Shown here: positions 7,521-16,104 of the stretch, in pieces
Numbering within the stretch: the stretch's first letter is position 1
How the letters are laid out: every line of letters begins with the position of its first letter
Assembly (NCBI GenBank): GCA_031267075.1
Contig: JAIRZU010000012.1
Location: 1 to 21,575, forward strand
DNA from: Holosporales bacterium
GTDB lineage: Bacteria > Pseudomonadota > Alphaproteobacteria > RUG11792
Direction of reading: 5' to 3'
Length of the DNA: 21,575 nucleotides
The notes under the pieces: generated by a model
The model's input: the letters and a program-made list of their open reading frames with translations, nothing else
Told to the model about the DNA's origin: nothing
The model's database searches: none
Position numbers and translations under genes: made by a program

Positions 7521-8252
7521 CTAGAATGTATATATGAAAGCGGCTCCCAATCTAAGATCTCTAATGCGTGCTTTTTGATGGAAATCAGCGGTACCTGCGG
7601 TAGTAACCTCAGGTGGGAACGCAAACTTCGATGCTATAGCCTGGTATTCAACGTGGACACTGACAGATATATTCGGTGTACAGTAAACCCTACCGCAAAG
7701 CCCAACAAAGACCCCAGTCTTGAATTTGCCTTTGATTTTTTGCACAGCACCGGCAGTGTCATCATCCTCTGGGACCTGTATACTTCCACGAATCCTCTGG
7801 CACTTAATCCCAATGGTTGGGCCTATGCCAAAGTTCGGTGTCATCATCCACATTGCTACCGCCCTAAACATTACGAAGAACTGCTGGCGAAGTACGAGGT
7901 GAACGTTTCCTACAGCAACAGCAGTCGTAGTACCAGTACCAGCCTTTTTCCCAAATGATGTACCGAACTCTGCTTGTATCCCGATTAGGACATCATTACA
8001 TCTGGCCATATACTCCAGCAAGGCCGCAAAAAACGGCATCGTCTTTCTGAGCTTCATAGCCGACTGCACGGTTGGGTTACCCGCAGCATTGTTCCCACTA
8101 GCGGACGGGACTTTGATTTTGGTTATTGAAACACCACCAGTAAGCCCTAAACCAACTCCACCACCTGGACAAGGACTAGCGGCATTGACAGGCGCCACAC
8201 CAAGCACTCCAGCGGCCACTCCAGCCATTAATATCTTCTTAACTCCATTCAT
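7521..8252 (-). CDS. Small outer-membrane beta-barrel surface protein
   Basis: A 243-residue protein with a clean Sec signal peptide (MNGVKKILMAGVAAGVLGVA, cleavage likely after PVNA at residue 24). The mature part has alternating hydrophobic stretches and ends in LRLGAAFIYTF; a terminal Phe preceded by alternating hydrophobics is the BAM-recognised end of outer-membrane barrels. GGAG lies seven bases before the ATG. Size and style recall the Msp2/P44-like surface antigen barrels of Anaplasmataceae, but I see no diagnostic motif, so that link is an inference. It is transcribed alone, facing prs. Confidence 0.75.
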   Translation of the reverse strand: MNGVKKILMAGVAAGVLGVAPVNAASPCPGGGVGLGLTGGVSITKIKVPSASGNNAAGNPTVQSAMKLRKTMPFFAALLEYMARCNDVLIGIQAEFGTSFGKKAGTGTTTAVAVGNVHLVLRQQFFVMFRAVAMWMMTPNFGIGPTIGIKCQRIRGSIQVPEDDDTAGAVQKIKGKFKTGVFVGLCGRVYCTPNISVSVHVEYQAIASKFAFPPEVTTAGTADFHQKARIRDLRLGAAFIYTF

Positions 8253-8534
8253 AATTTATCTCCATTCCTAAAAATTTAAACAACCAACTCCTGCTATCGA
8301 TTCTCCCCGATCTCGCACTCTGCAGTACACACAATTCATCCATGCCGCTATAACAAGACGCAATAAGTGTTGCTACATTACAACACGGCCTATCGAGTCA
8401 GGATTATTGCTAGGAGACACGGGGCGGAGAAGCGCAGTGTACTCAGGCGTATATGAGCATTCGAGCACCGGATCAACGCATCAAGAAGCTGATTGTGAAG
8501 TGTTTTGAATGGAGTCTGATGACTGCCTCTACCC

Positions 8535-9851
8535 TCACTTGGGGCTCATTGGAATCGAGATGATGAAGGCGCCGCCACTCTGTGTATCATCAACGCAAAT
8601 CGTACCTCCATGCATTGTTACTGCGTCTTTTGCGATGCTGAGTCCGAGGCCAACGCCGACGTCTTCCGTATGGGTGCGTGCACTATTTTGCTGCTGTACG
8701 AACGGGTAGAAGATATCATCGGCAATCCCCTTATCGACGCCTGGGCCATCATCAACAAACCTTATGGTGACCATGTTATTATCGGTCCTATCAAACGTTA
8801 TGTGTATGTTCCTAGCATACTTCTTCGCGTTGGCTATGATGTTGCCGAACGCACGTTTCAGTGAGATGTACTTCACGGCGATATCCATGTCTTCAGGACC
8901 ACTGACATGAACCTTGAATTTATCGGAAGCATAGTCCTTCGACACCTCCCTCAGAAAAGCCAGGAGATTACGCATAACAAACGGTTCGTTGTTTTGCTCT
9001 GCTGCATGCAACGTGAAGCTCTCAGTCATTTTTATCATAAGGTTAACATCGGATGCAAGCCACTCCGTCTCCGCTGTCTTCGGCATCAGTGAAAGCTGCA
9101 GTTTCATTTTGGTGAGGGGTGTCCTTAGATCGTGTGAAATACCAGCTAGGATCTTCACTCTCCTATCCATAAGCTCCTTAACTTTTCTCTTCATCTCACA
9201 GAAGGCGGTCCAGGCGATTTTGATCTCATATGCCCCCTCCGGCTTGTATTCATACGTATCGATTCCCCTGCCAAACTCAGTCACAGCCTTCGCTAATTTT
9301 TTTATGGGCCTTACTTGATTTTTCAAAAAGATGAGTGCTATAATGAGGAGCAGGGTCGCGGACGAGACCCCACTTCCCAGAACGACCGGTATGATTTTCA
9401 TGTACATGTTCCTCCTTGAGAAGGAGATTTTATAGACGTCGTTACCGTTATCCGATGGGACGTATATATCCATGCTATCGTTAAATGTGTCGATGTAGTA
9501 CTCGTCGTACCCCCTTTTCACAAGAGCACTTCTTAGGAGCCTGTAGGCCTTATGACTTTTAGAAATACCAATCTTTTCCAGCTTTTTGTTGCTACTAACA
9601 ACGATGCTGATTTTCATGCTTTCCTTGAGGGTATCTATGTACTTATCGCTGCACCCCATATCAAGAAGCTTCGTTACTGCGATAGCCTCTCCAACCATCT
9701 GCCTCGATATAATTCCGAGAACTACCTGCGTATATTTCTCACTGAAAATGATGCTGACGACCAATTGCGAGGCAACGACTGGCGTCACCAAAATAAGCAG
9801 GAATCTGAAAAAGATGCTTTTGGGCAACATTTTTTTTACGAAGAGCAACAT
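8535..9851 (-). CDS. Membrane sensor histidine kinase (EnvZ-like)
   Basis: A 438-residue two-component sensor kinase. TM segments at about 13-36 and 152-176 enclose a periplasmic sensor of about 115 residues; a HAMP-like linker (about 177-230) leads to the H-box AGISHDLRTPLTKMK with phospho-acceptor His240. The ATPase has the N-box GNIIANAKKYA, the G1 box VDDGPGV and the G2 box VGLGLSIA. The architecture and the DLRTPLT H-box fit EnvZ/OmpR-type kinases. No response regulator lies in the window, so it is an orphan here. No strong ribosome-binding site precedes the ATG; a second ATG at 9830 after an A8 run is an alternative. It diverges from ctpA across 84 bp. Confidence 0.92.
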   Translation of the reverse strand: MLLFVKKMLPKSIFFRFLLILVTPVVASQLVVSIIFSEKYTQVVLGIISRQMVGEAIAVTKLLDMGCSDKYIDTLKESMKISIVVSSNKKLEKIGISKSHKAYRLLRSALVKRGYDEYYIDTFNDSMDIYVPSDNGNDVYKISFSRRNMYMKIIPVVLGSGVSSATLLLIIALIFLKNQVRPIKKLAKAVTEFGRGIDTYEYKPEGAYEIKIAWTAFCEMKRKVKELMDRRVKILAGISHDLRTPLTKMKLQLSLMPKTAETEWLASDVNLMIKMTESFTLHAAEQNNEPFVMRNLLAFLREVSKDYASDKFKVHVSGPEDMDIAVKYISLKRAFGNIIANAKKYARNIHITFDRTDNNMVTIRFVDDGPGVDKGIADDIFYPFVQQQNSARTHTEDVGVGLGLSIAKDAVTMHGGTICVDDTQSGGAFIISIPMSPK

Positions 9852-9935
9852 CTGGCAAAAGTACTAGGTTATCCAACGACTGTATATTATGTATCATATA
9901 GAGGTGCCGCGTGCGTGGAAAATGTCCTAACAAGT

Positions 9936-11171
9936 ATGAAGTATTTTTGGGAGGTTGTTACGGCATTCGGCTTGGCAGTGGCGGTTCTCGCGACCTCCTG
10001 CAAAAAGAAAGAGAATACTAGCAGCAGCGATATTGTGGCGGACTTGCTGGATGCAAGTGACGTCCTCAAAGAAATAATCAACGAAATAAAAAGTGGCTAT
10101 GCCAGTGATGTATCAAGGGAGAAGCTGGAGATAGGAGCGATAAATGGGATGCTGCAGGTGCTCGATGAACATTCAACCTACATAACTCAGGATGAATGCG
10201 ACGCCTTCCACAAATCAACAAGAGGCTCCTTCCTTGGGATTGGCGTTGAGATAAAGCAAGGCACCGAGGGGATCGAAGTGGTATCCGTCATTGATGATAG
10301 CCCCGCCGCTATTTCAGGCTTGAAAGCCGCAGATGTGATAACTCACATCAATAAGGAGGATGTGCTGAAGATGAGCATGAAGAGGATAGTTTCAAAGCTC
10401 AGTTCCGATAGCGCTATGGAAGTTACTGTACACGCCATCCGCAATAAGACCGAGGAGATGGAATTCAGACTCAAGAAGTCCGTCATTCAGCTACGAAGCG
10501 TTAGGCTGGATTTCGCTGGGGATATTGCCATTATCAAGATTAACTATTTTAACGATGGGACGTTTAGTGATGTGTCGAATGCCATTGCGAAGCTCCTCAA
10601 GAAAGATGCTAAGGGAGTTATCATTGATCTCCGCAACAACCCAGGTGGCATTCTTGAGCAGGCCATTAGCGTTTGTGATCTCTTCCTCGCCAACAAGAAG
10701 ATCGTCGAATTTAAATCCAAGAACGCCGATGAAACCAAGACTGTTTTTGCTACTGACAATGATGTATTAAATGGGCTTCCTATGGCAGTGCTGATCGGCT
10801 CAAACACGGCATCTGGTGGAGAGCTTGTAGCCGCTGCACTTGGCGATAATAAACGTGCAATCCTGATAGGCCAGAAAACTTACGGTAAGGGCTCTCTTCA
10901 GACTGTAATTCCAATTCCCGGCAAGGGTGCTATTAAACTTACAACCGCGTACTTCACCTCTCCCAACGGCAATATCATCGACAAGACCGGAATCTCTCCA
11001 GATATAGATATTGCGAAACTTACTCAGGAGGAGGAACAGAAGCCCGAAACCGCACCATACGCAGAACAGCCAATAATACAACGCGCCGTAGATATACTGC
11101 ATGGTGTATCAGCTCTACAGGAATCAGACCCGGAGCCAGAATCGCCTGATGGCAATAGACCAGTTCCATAA
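9936..11171 (+). CDS. ctpA: Carboxy-terminal processing serine protease, probably lipid-anchored
   Basis: A 411-residue CtpA/Prc-type periplasmic protease of the S41 family. The start chosen gives a signal peptide (MKYFWEVVTAFGLAVAVLAT) ending in LATSC, so Cys22 may be lipidated. A PDZ domain (about 98-170, GSFLGIGVEIK) precedes the protease core. The catalytic dyad is Ser293 (GSNTASGGE) and Lys318 (KTYGKGSLQ), 25 residues apart as in E. coli Prc. The C-terminus is an acidic, Pro-rich tail. The frame stays open upstream to 9552, but that part is antisense to the kinase. No strong ribosome-binding site is seen. The divergent neighbour kinase could sense the envelope; a functional link is only inferred. 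Confidence 0.93.
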   Translation: MKYFWEVVTAFGLAVAVLATSCKKKENTSSSDIVADLLDASDVLKEIINEIKSGYASDVSREKLEIGAINGMLQVLDEHSTYITQDECDAFHKSTRGSFLGIGVEIKQGTEGIEVVSVIDDSPAAISGLKAADVITHINKEDVLKMSMKRIVSKLSSDSAMEVTVHAIRNKTEEMEFRLKKSVIQLRSVRLDFAGDIAIIKINYFNDGTFSDVSNAIAKLLKKDAKGVIIDLRNNPGGILEQAISVCDLFLANKKIVEFKSKNADETKTVFATDNDVLNGLPMAVLIGSNTASGGELVAAALGDNKRAILIGQKTYGKGSLQTVIPIPGKGAIKLTTAYFTSPNGNIIDKTGISPDIDIAKLTQEEEQKPETAPYAEQPIIQRAVDILHGVSALQESDPEPESPDGNRPVP

Positions 11172-11252
11172 ACTTCCACAATCAATTTCTTGCTTCGGCT
11201 TACGAAACTCAATTCTTAATAGGCGAGACCATGCGGAAAGTTAGAGAAGAGA

Positions 11253-12635
11253 TCACTCCAACCCACCTTTGTGCAGCATGGTTGCCAGGTCTCTGATGGA
11301 TTTTACTTTTACCACGTTGAGCTCTGGGCTGCTCTCGAAGTCCTCAGTTTTATGGGCGCAGAATATGTTGATGAAACCGAGCTTAAGGGCCTCTTTCACT
11401 CGAGCGAAGGAAAGTGGTGATTGCCTCAGCTCACCAGATAATCCTACTTCACCGAAAAATACAGACCTGGTAGGGAGCGGCTTTTGATTGGCAGCGGAGA
11501 TGATGGCGGCGGCTATTGCGAGGTCTGCTGCAGGCTCCGTGATCCTCAGCCCTCCTGCTATGTTAACAAATATGTCTTTGTTTGAAAAGCTCATTTTGCA
11601 TCTTGTAGCCAGGACAGCGACCAGCATCGAGAGCCGATTCACGTCGAAGCCCACTGATGATCGTCTTGGGATTGCGAGGCTTGTGTATGAGACAAGCGCC
11701 TGCATTTCAGACAAAATTGGGCGCGTCCCCTCTATGCCGGAGAACACCGCAACTCCACTTACCTGGTTATCGTGTTCCGATAAGAATGCAGCTGACGGAT
11801 TATGGATTTCCTCGAGGCCACCGCCTGTCATCGCGAATACACCAATCTCATCTGTCGGCCCAAAACGATTCTTCTCACCTCGGATGATTTTGTAATCCAA
11901 CGCTCTATCGCCTTCGAAGTACAGAACGCAGTCCACCATGTGTTCAAGAGTCTTCGGACCAGCGATGGCTCCATCCTTCGTGATATGCCCGACGATGACT
12001 ACTATCACGTCATTGGCCTTGGCGAATTTCACGAGCTCCTGTGTGCAGAATCTAACCTGCGAAATGCTACCTGGTGGAGATTGGATGAGATTAGATGAGA
12101 CGGTCTGTATGGAGTCTATGACCACTATGCTGTTATGTCTAAACTGCCTGATCGCCTGCAGAATCTGGTGGATGTCAGAGGATGATGCAATCACAAGATT
12201 TGGGTTATGTATTCCGAGTCGGTTAGCACGCAGCATAACCTGCTTAGTCGATTCCTCCGCCGAGATGTAAACATAATTCTCGATCTCACTGATGTTGGAT
12301 AGCAACTGGAGTAGCAGGGTGGACTTACCGATACCAGGTGGCCCACCTAACAATATCACTGAGCCATCAACCAGCCCTCCACCTAGAACTCTATCAAGCT
12401 CCTCCAACGTGCTTCTATGGCGTTTAGTAACAGGTTCGTTTAGTTCACTAAAATCACCAGGCTCAGGAAGAGCTACGAGGAAATCATCGGGGATGCATAC
12501 AGCGCTCTTAGGATTAGCGATCTCTATGACTTCCTCTACGACGCAGTTCCACCCGCGACAAACATCGCACTGCCCCATCCACTTCGCTAGGATCGCTCCG
12601 CATTCTTGACAAACAAACTTAGAACCCGTCTTCAT
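11253..12635 (-). CDS. radA: DNA repair protein RadA
   Basis: A 460-residue RadA (Sms), a RecA-like helicase that drives branch migration during recombination. It has the N-terminal zinc finger (Cys9, Cys12, Cys23, Cys26), Walker A GGPPGIGKS (98-106), Walker B IVVIDSIQ (about 170-177), the RadA-specific KNRFG motif (255-259) and a C-terminal Lon-like domain (GGLRITEPAADLAIAAAI). Length equals E. coli RadA. I use ATG 12635; an in-frame TTG at 12650 would add five residues. Neither start has a strong ribosome-binding site. It converges on ctpA. Confidence 0.95.
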   Translation of the reverse strand: MKTGSKFVCQECGAILAKWMGQCDVCRGWNCVVEEVIEIANPKSAVCIPDDFLVALPEPGDFSELNEPVTKRHRSTLEELDRVLGGGLVDGSVILLGGPPGIGKSTLLLQLLSNISEIENYVYISAEESTKQVMLRANRLGIHNPNLVIASSSDIHQILQAIRQFRHNSIVVIDSIQTVSSNLIQSPPGSISQVRFCTQELVKFAKANDVIVVIVGHITKDGAIAGPKTLEHMVDCVLYFEGDRALDYKIIRGEKNRFGPTDEIGVFAMTGGGLEEIHNPSAAFLSEHDNQVSGVAVFSGIEGTRPILSEMQALVSYTSLAIPRRSSVGFDVNRLSMLVAVLATRCKMSFSNKDIFVNIAGGLRITEPAADLAIAAAIISAANQKPLPTRSVFFGEVGLSGELRQSPLSFARVKEALKLGFINIFCAHKTEDFESSPELNVVKVKSIRDLATMLHKGGLE

Positions 12636-12676
12636 GCAAGAGTTACCCAATCACAGTCCACCGACGTACATACAAC

Positions 12677-12682
12677 ATTATA
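12677..12682 (-). promoter_or_regulatory. TATAAT -10 element upstream of radA
   Basis: A perfect TATAAT reads on the minus strand about 40 bases before the radA start. No good -35 hexamer lies at 16-18 bases, so the promoter call is moderate. Confidence 0.4.
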
Positions 12683-12801
12683 CTGAACCATGCCCGAGAG
12701 CACTAGCCATAGCTCGTGGGTGTGCCATCCCGTCAGTCTCCAGCTCGTCGATTCTAGATGCAATATAGTTTTAAAATATTATAATTGGGCTTCATAATTT
12801 G

Positions 12802-12830
12802 TAGACACTTGAAGAAGTTTCGTGTATACT
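12802..12830 (+). promoter_or_regulatory. Sigma70-type promoter of the 12875 lipoprotein gene
   Basis: TAGACA (12802-12807) and TATACT (12825-12830) are 17 bp apart, and the start codon lies 45 bases downstream of the -10. Confidence 0.65.
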
Positions 12831-12874
12831 TAAGCTTCGATATGGAAGGTTGGTTATCTCAAGGAGGAACCAAA

Positions 12875-14065
12875 ATGATGAAGCGATGGAAGAGAATGAG
12901 AATGGTGGGCATGCTGCTTGTGTCTTGTATGGTGGCTGCGGGCCATAATGCAGATGGCAGTCTACCGGATGACCGTGCACAAACTACTAGATGCGCAGAT
13001 CAAGTAGTCCTCAAAAACTATCAACAGTGGCAGAGCTATAATCCTGGGAGGGGGTTCCAAGATTTTTTCAGCAGTCAAGTTCGAATAGCTAACCAGTTAT
13101 CTAGTGACGCACAAGAAGCGGTGGTAGTCGTGCAGGCATTCTACAGTAGCAGTTACATGAGCATGGGATATGCGAATGCGCAGCAGCGGGAGATGAACTT
13201 AATTGTTGCGACTCTCATAGGTGCCCGCATGTTCAGGGCCCCATACCACCTCTTGGACCTATTCGCGCGTGTCGACCGTGAACGGCACCCAGTGGGGATA
13301 CCCGTACAGGGTGCTGGCCAAGGCCTGTGTGCTAGCCCTGTCGAAATATGGCTCCGAGACAATATATGTGCTAATTTTTACGGCTCACCCGGCCAAGTCG
13401 CAGTGCGACAAGCCCAAGAAATCATTGCATCCCTCGTACCACAAGTAAATGACCCCCTAGTTTGGAGCCAGCTGGGACGAATAACAACCAGGGACTTCTA
13501 CCAGCGCGTGGGCAATCAGGGCTATGCAGCACAAGCACTCAATAACCAGCTCTGCTACTGCACCACAGATCAGTTTGAGGGCCACAAATTCGTGCAACTC
13601 ATCTTCCTGAACTGGGCCAAGTCTGACAAGGCCCCCGATGCACCGTACCTCGATGGGAAGGCCAAATTCTATGTGGGATTGCTAAGGGCACTGACAGAGA
13701 TAGCAACAACGCAAAATAACGAGCAAGGCTGGGCTGCGTATGTGCACCTGGCTCGGATACGGAGCAACCTCATACTGAATTCAGCTATCATGCTGAGCTA
13801 CTGGGGAATAGGATACCGGATAGGGCAAGGCTTCTACGAAGCTAACCAGCGTCTATACACTAAAGTAGGGGGAGAGCGCGGTAATCACAACATGTTGCGA
13901 ATGACGAGATTCCTCCACACCTTGGTACTATTCGGGTACGACATCCTGGCGCGGCGTTTGTATAACGACCTCCTGTGCCACGCACAAAACCCGAAGAGTC
14001 GGAGCCATTACTCGAAAGCCATCGGGGGGTGCCCCCTTGCAGAGTTTTGGCGTCTAGATATGTAA
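12875..14065 (+). CDS. Hypothetical lipoprotein
   Basis: A 396-residue protein of unknown function. AAGGAGG lies seven bases before the ATG at 12875, which decides the start over the longer frame from 12785. The N-terminus MMKRWKRMRMVGMLLVSC is a basic-hydrophobic signal with lipobox LVSC (Cys18), so it is probably lipid-anchored. The mature part is helical-looking, with Cys scattered (for example LCYCTTDQFEG) and no domain I know. It has its own promoter and converges on the ABC exporter. It shows no clear relation to lipoproteins A and B. Confidence 0.8.
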   Translation: MMKRWKRMRMVGMLLVSCMVAAGHNADGSLPDDRAQTTRCADQVVLKNYQQWQSYNPGRGFQDFFSSQVRIANQLSSDAQEAVVVVQAFYSSSYMSMGYANAQQREMNLIVATLIGARMFRAPYHLLDLFARVDRERHPVGIPVQGAGQGLCASPVEIWLRDNICANFYGSPGQVAVRQAQEIIASLVPQVNDPLVWSQLGRITTRDFYQRVGNQGYAAQALNNQLCYCTTDQFEGHKFVQLIFLNWAKSDKAPDAPYLDGKAKFYVGLLRALTEIATTQNNEQGWAAYVHLARIRSNLILNSAIMLSYWGIGYRIGQGFYEANQRLYTKVGGERGNHNMLRMTRFLHTLVLFGYDILARRLYNDLLCHAQNPKSRSHYSKAIGGCPLAEFWRLDM

Positions 14066-14193
14066 ATGTATCAACCACAGAGGGGAGTATACTCAAAGGT
14101 TCACGATTGGAGTGACCGACACTGGTTGCAAGCCCACCTCGCCTCCACTCCCGCCATAGGTTTCCCGGGCGTCCGCTATTACTTGTAGCTGTC

Positions 14194-14208
14194 CCTGGGC
14201 TTCCCAGG
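14194..14208. other. Short hairpin near the ends of two convergent genes
   Basis: cctggg and cccagg form a 6-bp stem with a 3-base loop just past the exporter stop, in the 149-base convergent gap. No T run follows, so a terminator role is uncertain. Confidence 0.3.
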
Positions 14209-14214
14209 CGCTTC

Positions 14215-15990
14215 TTACCGCGTATCCCGGAACTGCATGTCGTACAGGGTTTTGTATTGACCATTGCTGATCTGCATTAGCTCATCATGGCTGCCGAGCT
14301 CAACGAGCTTTCCATTGTTTATGACTGCGATCTTGTCGGCATGCCGCATCGTAGATAATCTATGAGCAATCACAAAAACCGTCTTGTCAACGACTATGTT
14401 ATCGAGTGCCTTCTGTACGTAGGCTTCGGACTTGTTATCCAGCGCTGACGTTGCCTCATCCAGGATGATGATTGGAGAATTCTTTATGGCTGCACGTGCT
14501 ATGGCGATGCGCTGCTTCTGGCCACCAGACAGCATAACTCCCCTCTCTCCCACCTCGGCATTTATCCCGCCATCGAGACCCGATACGAACTCCTCCAAAT
14601 TTGCGATTTTGATCGCATCCCAAATTTCAGAGTCCGTAGCACACTGCTTTCCCACGGCAATGTTATCCCTAATGGTTCCTGCAAAAATGAAATTATCCTG
14701 GAAGACGACTGCGATGCCCTCACGCAAACTCTCCAGTGTGTACTCCCTAATGTCAGTCCCATCTATCCGAATCGTCCCTGCCGTCACATCATACAACCTA
14801 AGCAGCAGGTTCATGAGGGTTGTCTTCCCACCACCTGAGTTACCGACAATCGCGAGCGTCTCCCCCTTCTTGACATCAAGAGATATATGTTGCAAAACGG
14901 GGACGTCTGTTTTATACTCAAAGCACACATCGGCGAATGAGATACCATCTCGTAGGTCGTGGAAAGCGGCGGCATCTGCCTTTTCCTTTATGGTTGGTTC
15001 TACAGCGAGCAACTCGGTTATCCTGTCGATTGCCATTAGGGATGTCTTGAACTCCTTGAAGCTGTTACCGATGTTTTTGATGGGATTATAGAGGGCGACG
15101 AGCGCCACTATGAACGAAACAAAATTTCCACTAGTAATTTGATTAGTGACTATGAGGTGGCTTCCATATGCTACGGATATCCCGGCACCTACTGCTATTA
15201 CAGTATGCATCGTCGGGGATAGCCACGAGGTTCTCTGAGCTATCTTCATATTAATTCTAAACACATTTTTTAGAACGCTCCATAGTTTCTTGGCCTGATG
15301 CTCCGCGAGGTTATAAGCCGCTATCGTTCTATTCCCATCGTAGCTTTCGTTGTAAACCGAGATGACCTGCGAATCTGCAATGACCGTTTCATTTATCGCA
15401 GCCTGCATCTTCTTCCTGATTTTGGAAATCGGAATGAATGACAAGCCGAATGTGATGATAGCAATGATCGCCAATTTCCAGGAGTTACATACCAGTACGC
15501 AGATTAAGGAAACTGATGCCGCCGTTCTCGATACAGCAGTTTTGAGTTTGGTTAGTGCTCCGTTGCTGGCGGTATCAACGTCCTTATTGAATCTTAGTAT
15601 GACCTCACCGGAGCTGGTGTTGTCGAAGCATGATGTCTCAAGCCCAAGCAGCTTCTTGTAAAGTTTAAGCTTCATATCGTTTGAGATTTTCCAGCTCACC
15701 CAGGCGTTAAGGTACGTTGCGAAATAGTTCAAGGTTCCTTGGATGACGGCAAACCCAACTATACAGAATGGAATGTATAAAGCAGCATGAACTGTCTTAG
15801 CCACTATCACCATATCTGTGTATGACTTCAAAGACCATGCTATGAACGCATCCATCGAGCTCGACATGCAGCAGAAGATTATAGCTAAGACAGTACGGCG
15901 CCTGTATGGACGAACGTACTGCATCATGTGCATACAACACTTCCACGTGCTCGAATTGGCTACACTGTTAAAAATCCTAAAGCCCAACAT
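14215..15990 (-). CDS. MsbA-type ABC exporter (fused membrane and ATPase domains)
   Basis: A 591-residue half-transporter exporter, probably a homodimeric flippase or lipid/drug exporter of the MsbA type. The N-terminal half is an ABC transmembrane domain of about six helices. The ATPase has Walker A GNSGGGKTT (383-391), Q-loop FQDN, signature LSGGQKQRIAIARA (from 487), Walker B IIILDEATSALD (from 507) and H-loop His543 (IAHRLS). I use ATG 15990; a GTG at 16026 would add 12 residues and an internal ATG near residue 20 would sit closer to the family start (YVRPYRRR). The core WLSPTMHTV and GNFVSFIVALVALYNPIK recall rickettsial MsbA-like proteins. The substrate cannot be read from the sequence. 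Confidence 0.9.
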   Translation of the reverse strand: MLGFRIFNSVANSSTWKCCMHMMQYVRPYRRRTVLAIIFCCMSSSMDAFIAWSLKSYTDMVIVAKTVHAALYIPFCIVGFAVIQGTLNYFATYLNAWVSWKISNDMKLKLYKKLLGLETSCFDNTSSGEVILRFNKDVDTASNGALTKLKTAVSRTAASVSLICVLVCNSWKLAIIAIITFGLSFIPISKIRKKMQAAINETVIADSQVISVYNESYDGNRTIAAYNLAEHQAKKLWSVLKNVFRINMKIAQRTSWLSPTMHTVIAVGAGISVAYGSHLIVTNQITSGNFVSFIVALVALYNPIKNIGNSFKEFKTSLMAIDRITELLAVEPTIKEKADAAAFHDLRDGISFADVCFEYKTDVPVLQHISLDVKKGETLAIVGNSGGGKTTLMNLLLRLYDVTAGTIRIDGTDIREYTLESLREGIAVVFQDNFIFAGTIRDNIAVGKQCATDSEIWDAIKIANLEEFVSGLDGGINAEVGERGVMLSGGQKQRIAIARAAIKNSPIIILDEATSALDNKSEAYVQKALDNIVVDKTVFVIAHRLSTMRHADKIAVINNGKLVELGSHDELMQISNGQYKTLYDMQFRDTR

Positions 15991-16066
15991 GCGCCTGGGA
16001 AATCCGCATAGACTATAGCACGACACCAGGCCATCCCTAAATTTGTTTTCGTGCTAATGTGTGGAT

Positions 16067-16091
16067 GTGGGCAACCATTCGGGCTACCCAC
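16067..16091 (-). terminator. Hairpin just downstream of lipoprotein gene B
   Basis: On the minus strand gtgggtagc pairs with gttgcccac (two G-U pairs) around a 7-base loop, 13 bases after the gene B stop. No U-tract follows. Confidence 0.4.
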
Positions 16092-16104
16092 GACGTTCCT
16101 GTTG

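Noticed and set aside
7455..7958. Plus-strand ORF after prs
   Set aside because: It begins within the hairpin and is antisense to the beta-barrel gene, which has a signal peptide, ribosome-binding site and proper C-terminus.
9552..9935. Long N-terminal extension of ctpA
   Set aside because: It is antisense to the kinase; the signal peptide at 9936 gives the natural start.
12785..12874. N-terminal extension of the 12875 lipoprotein
   Set aside because: The strong AAGGAGG and the lipoprotein signal begin at 12875, and the extension overlaps the promoter.
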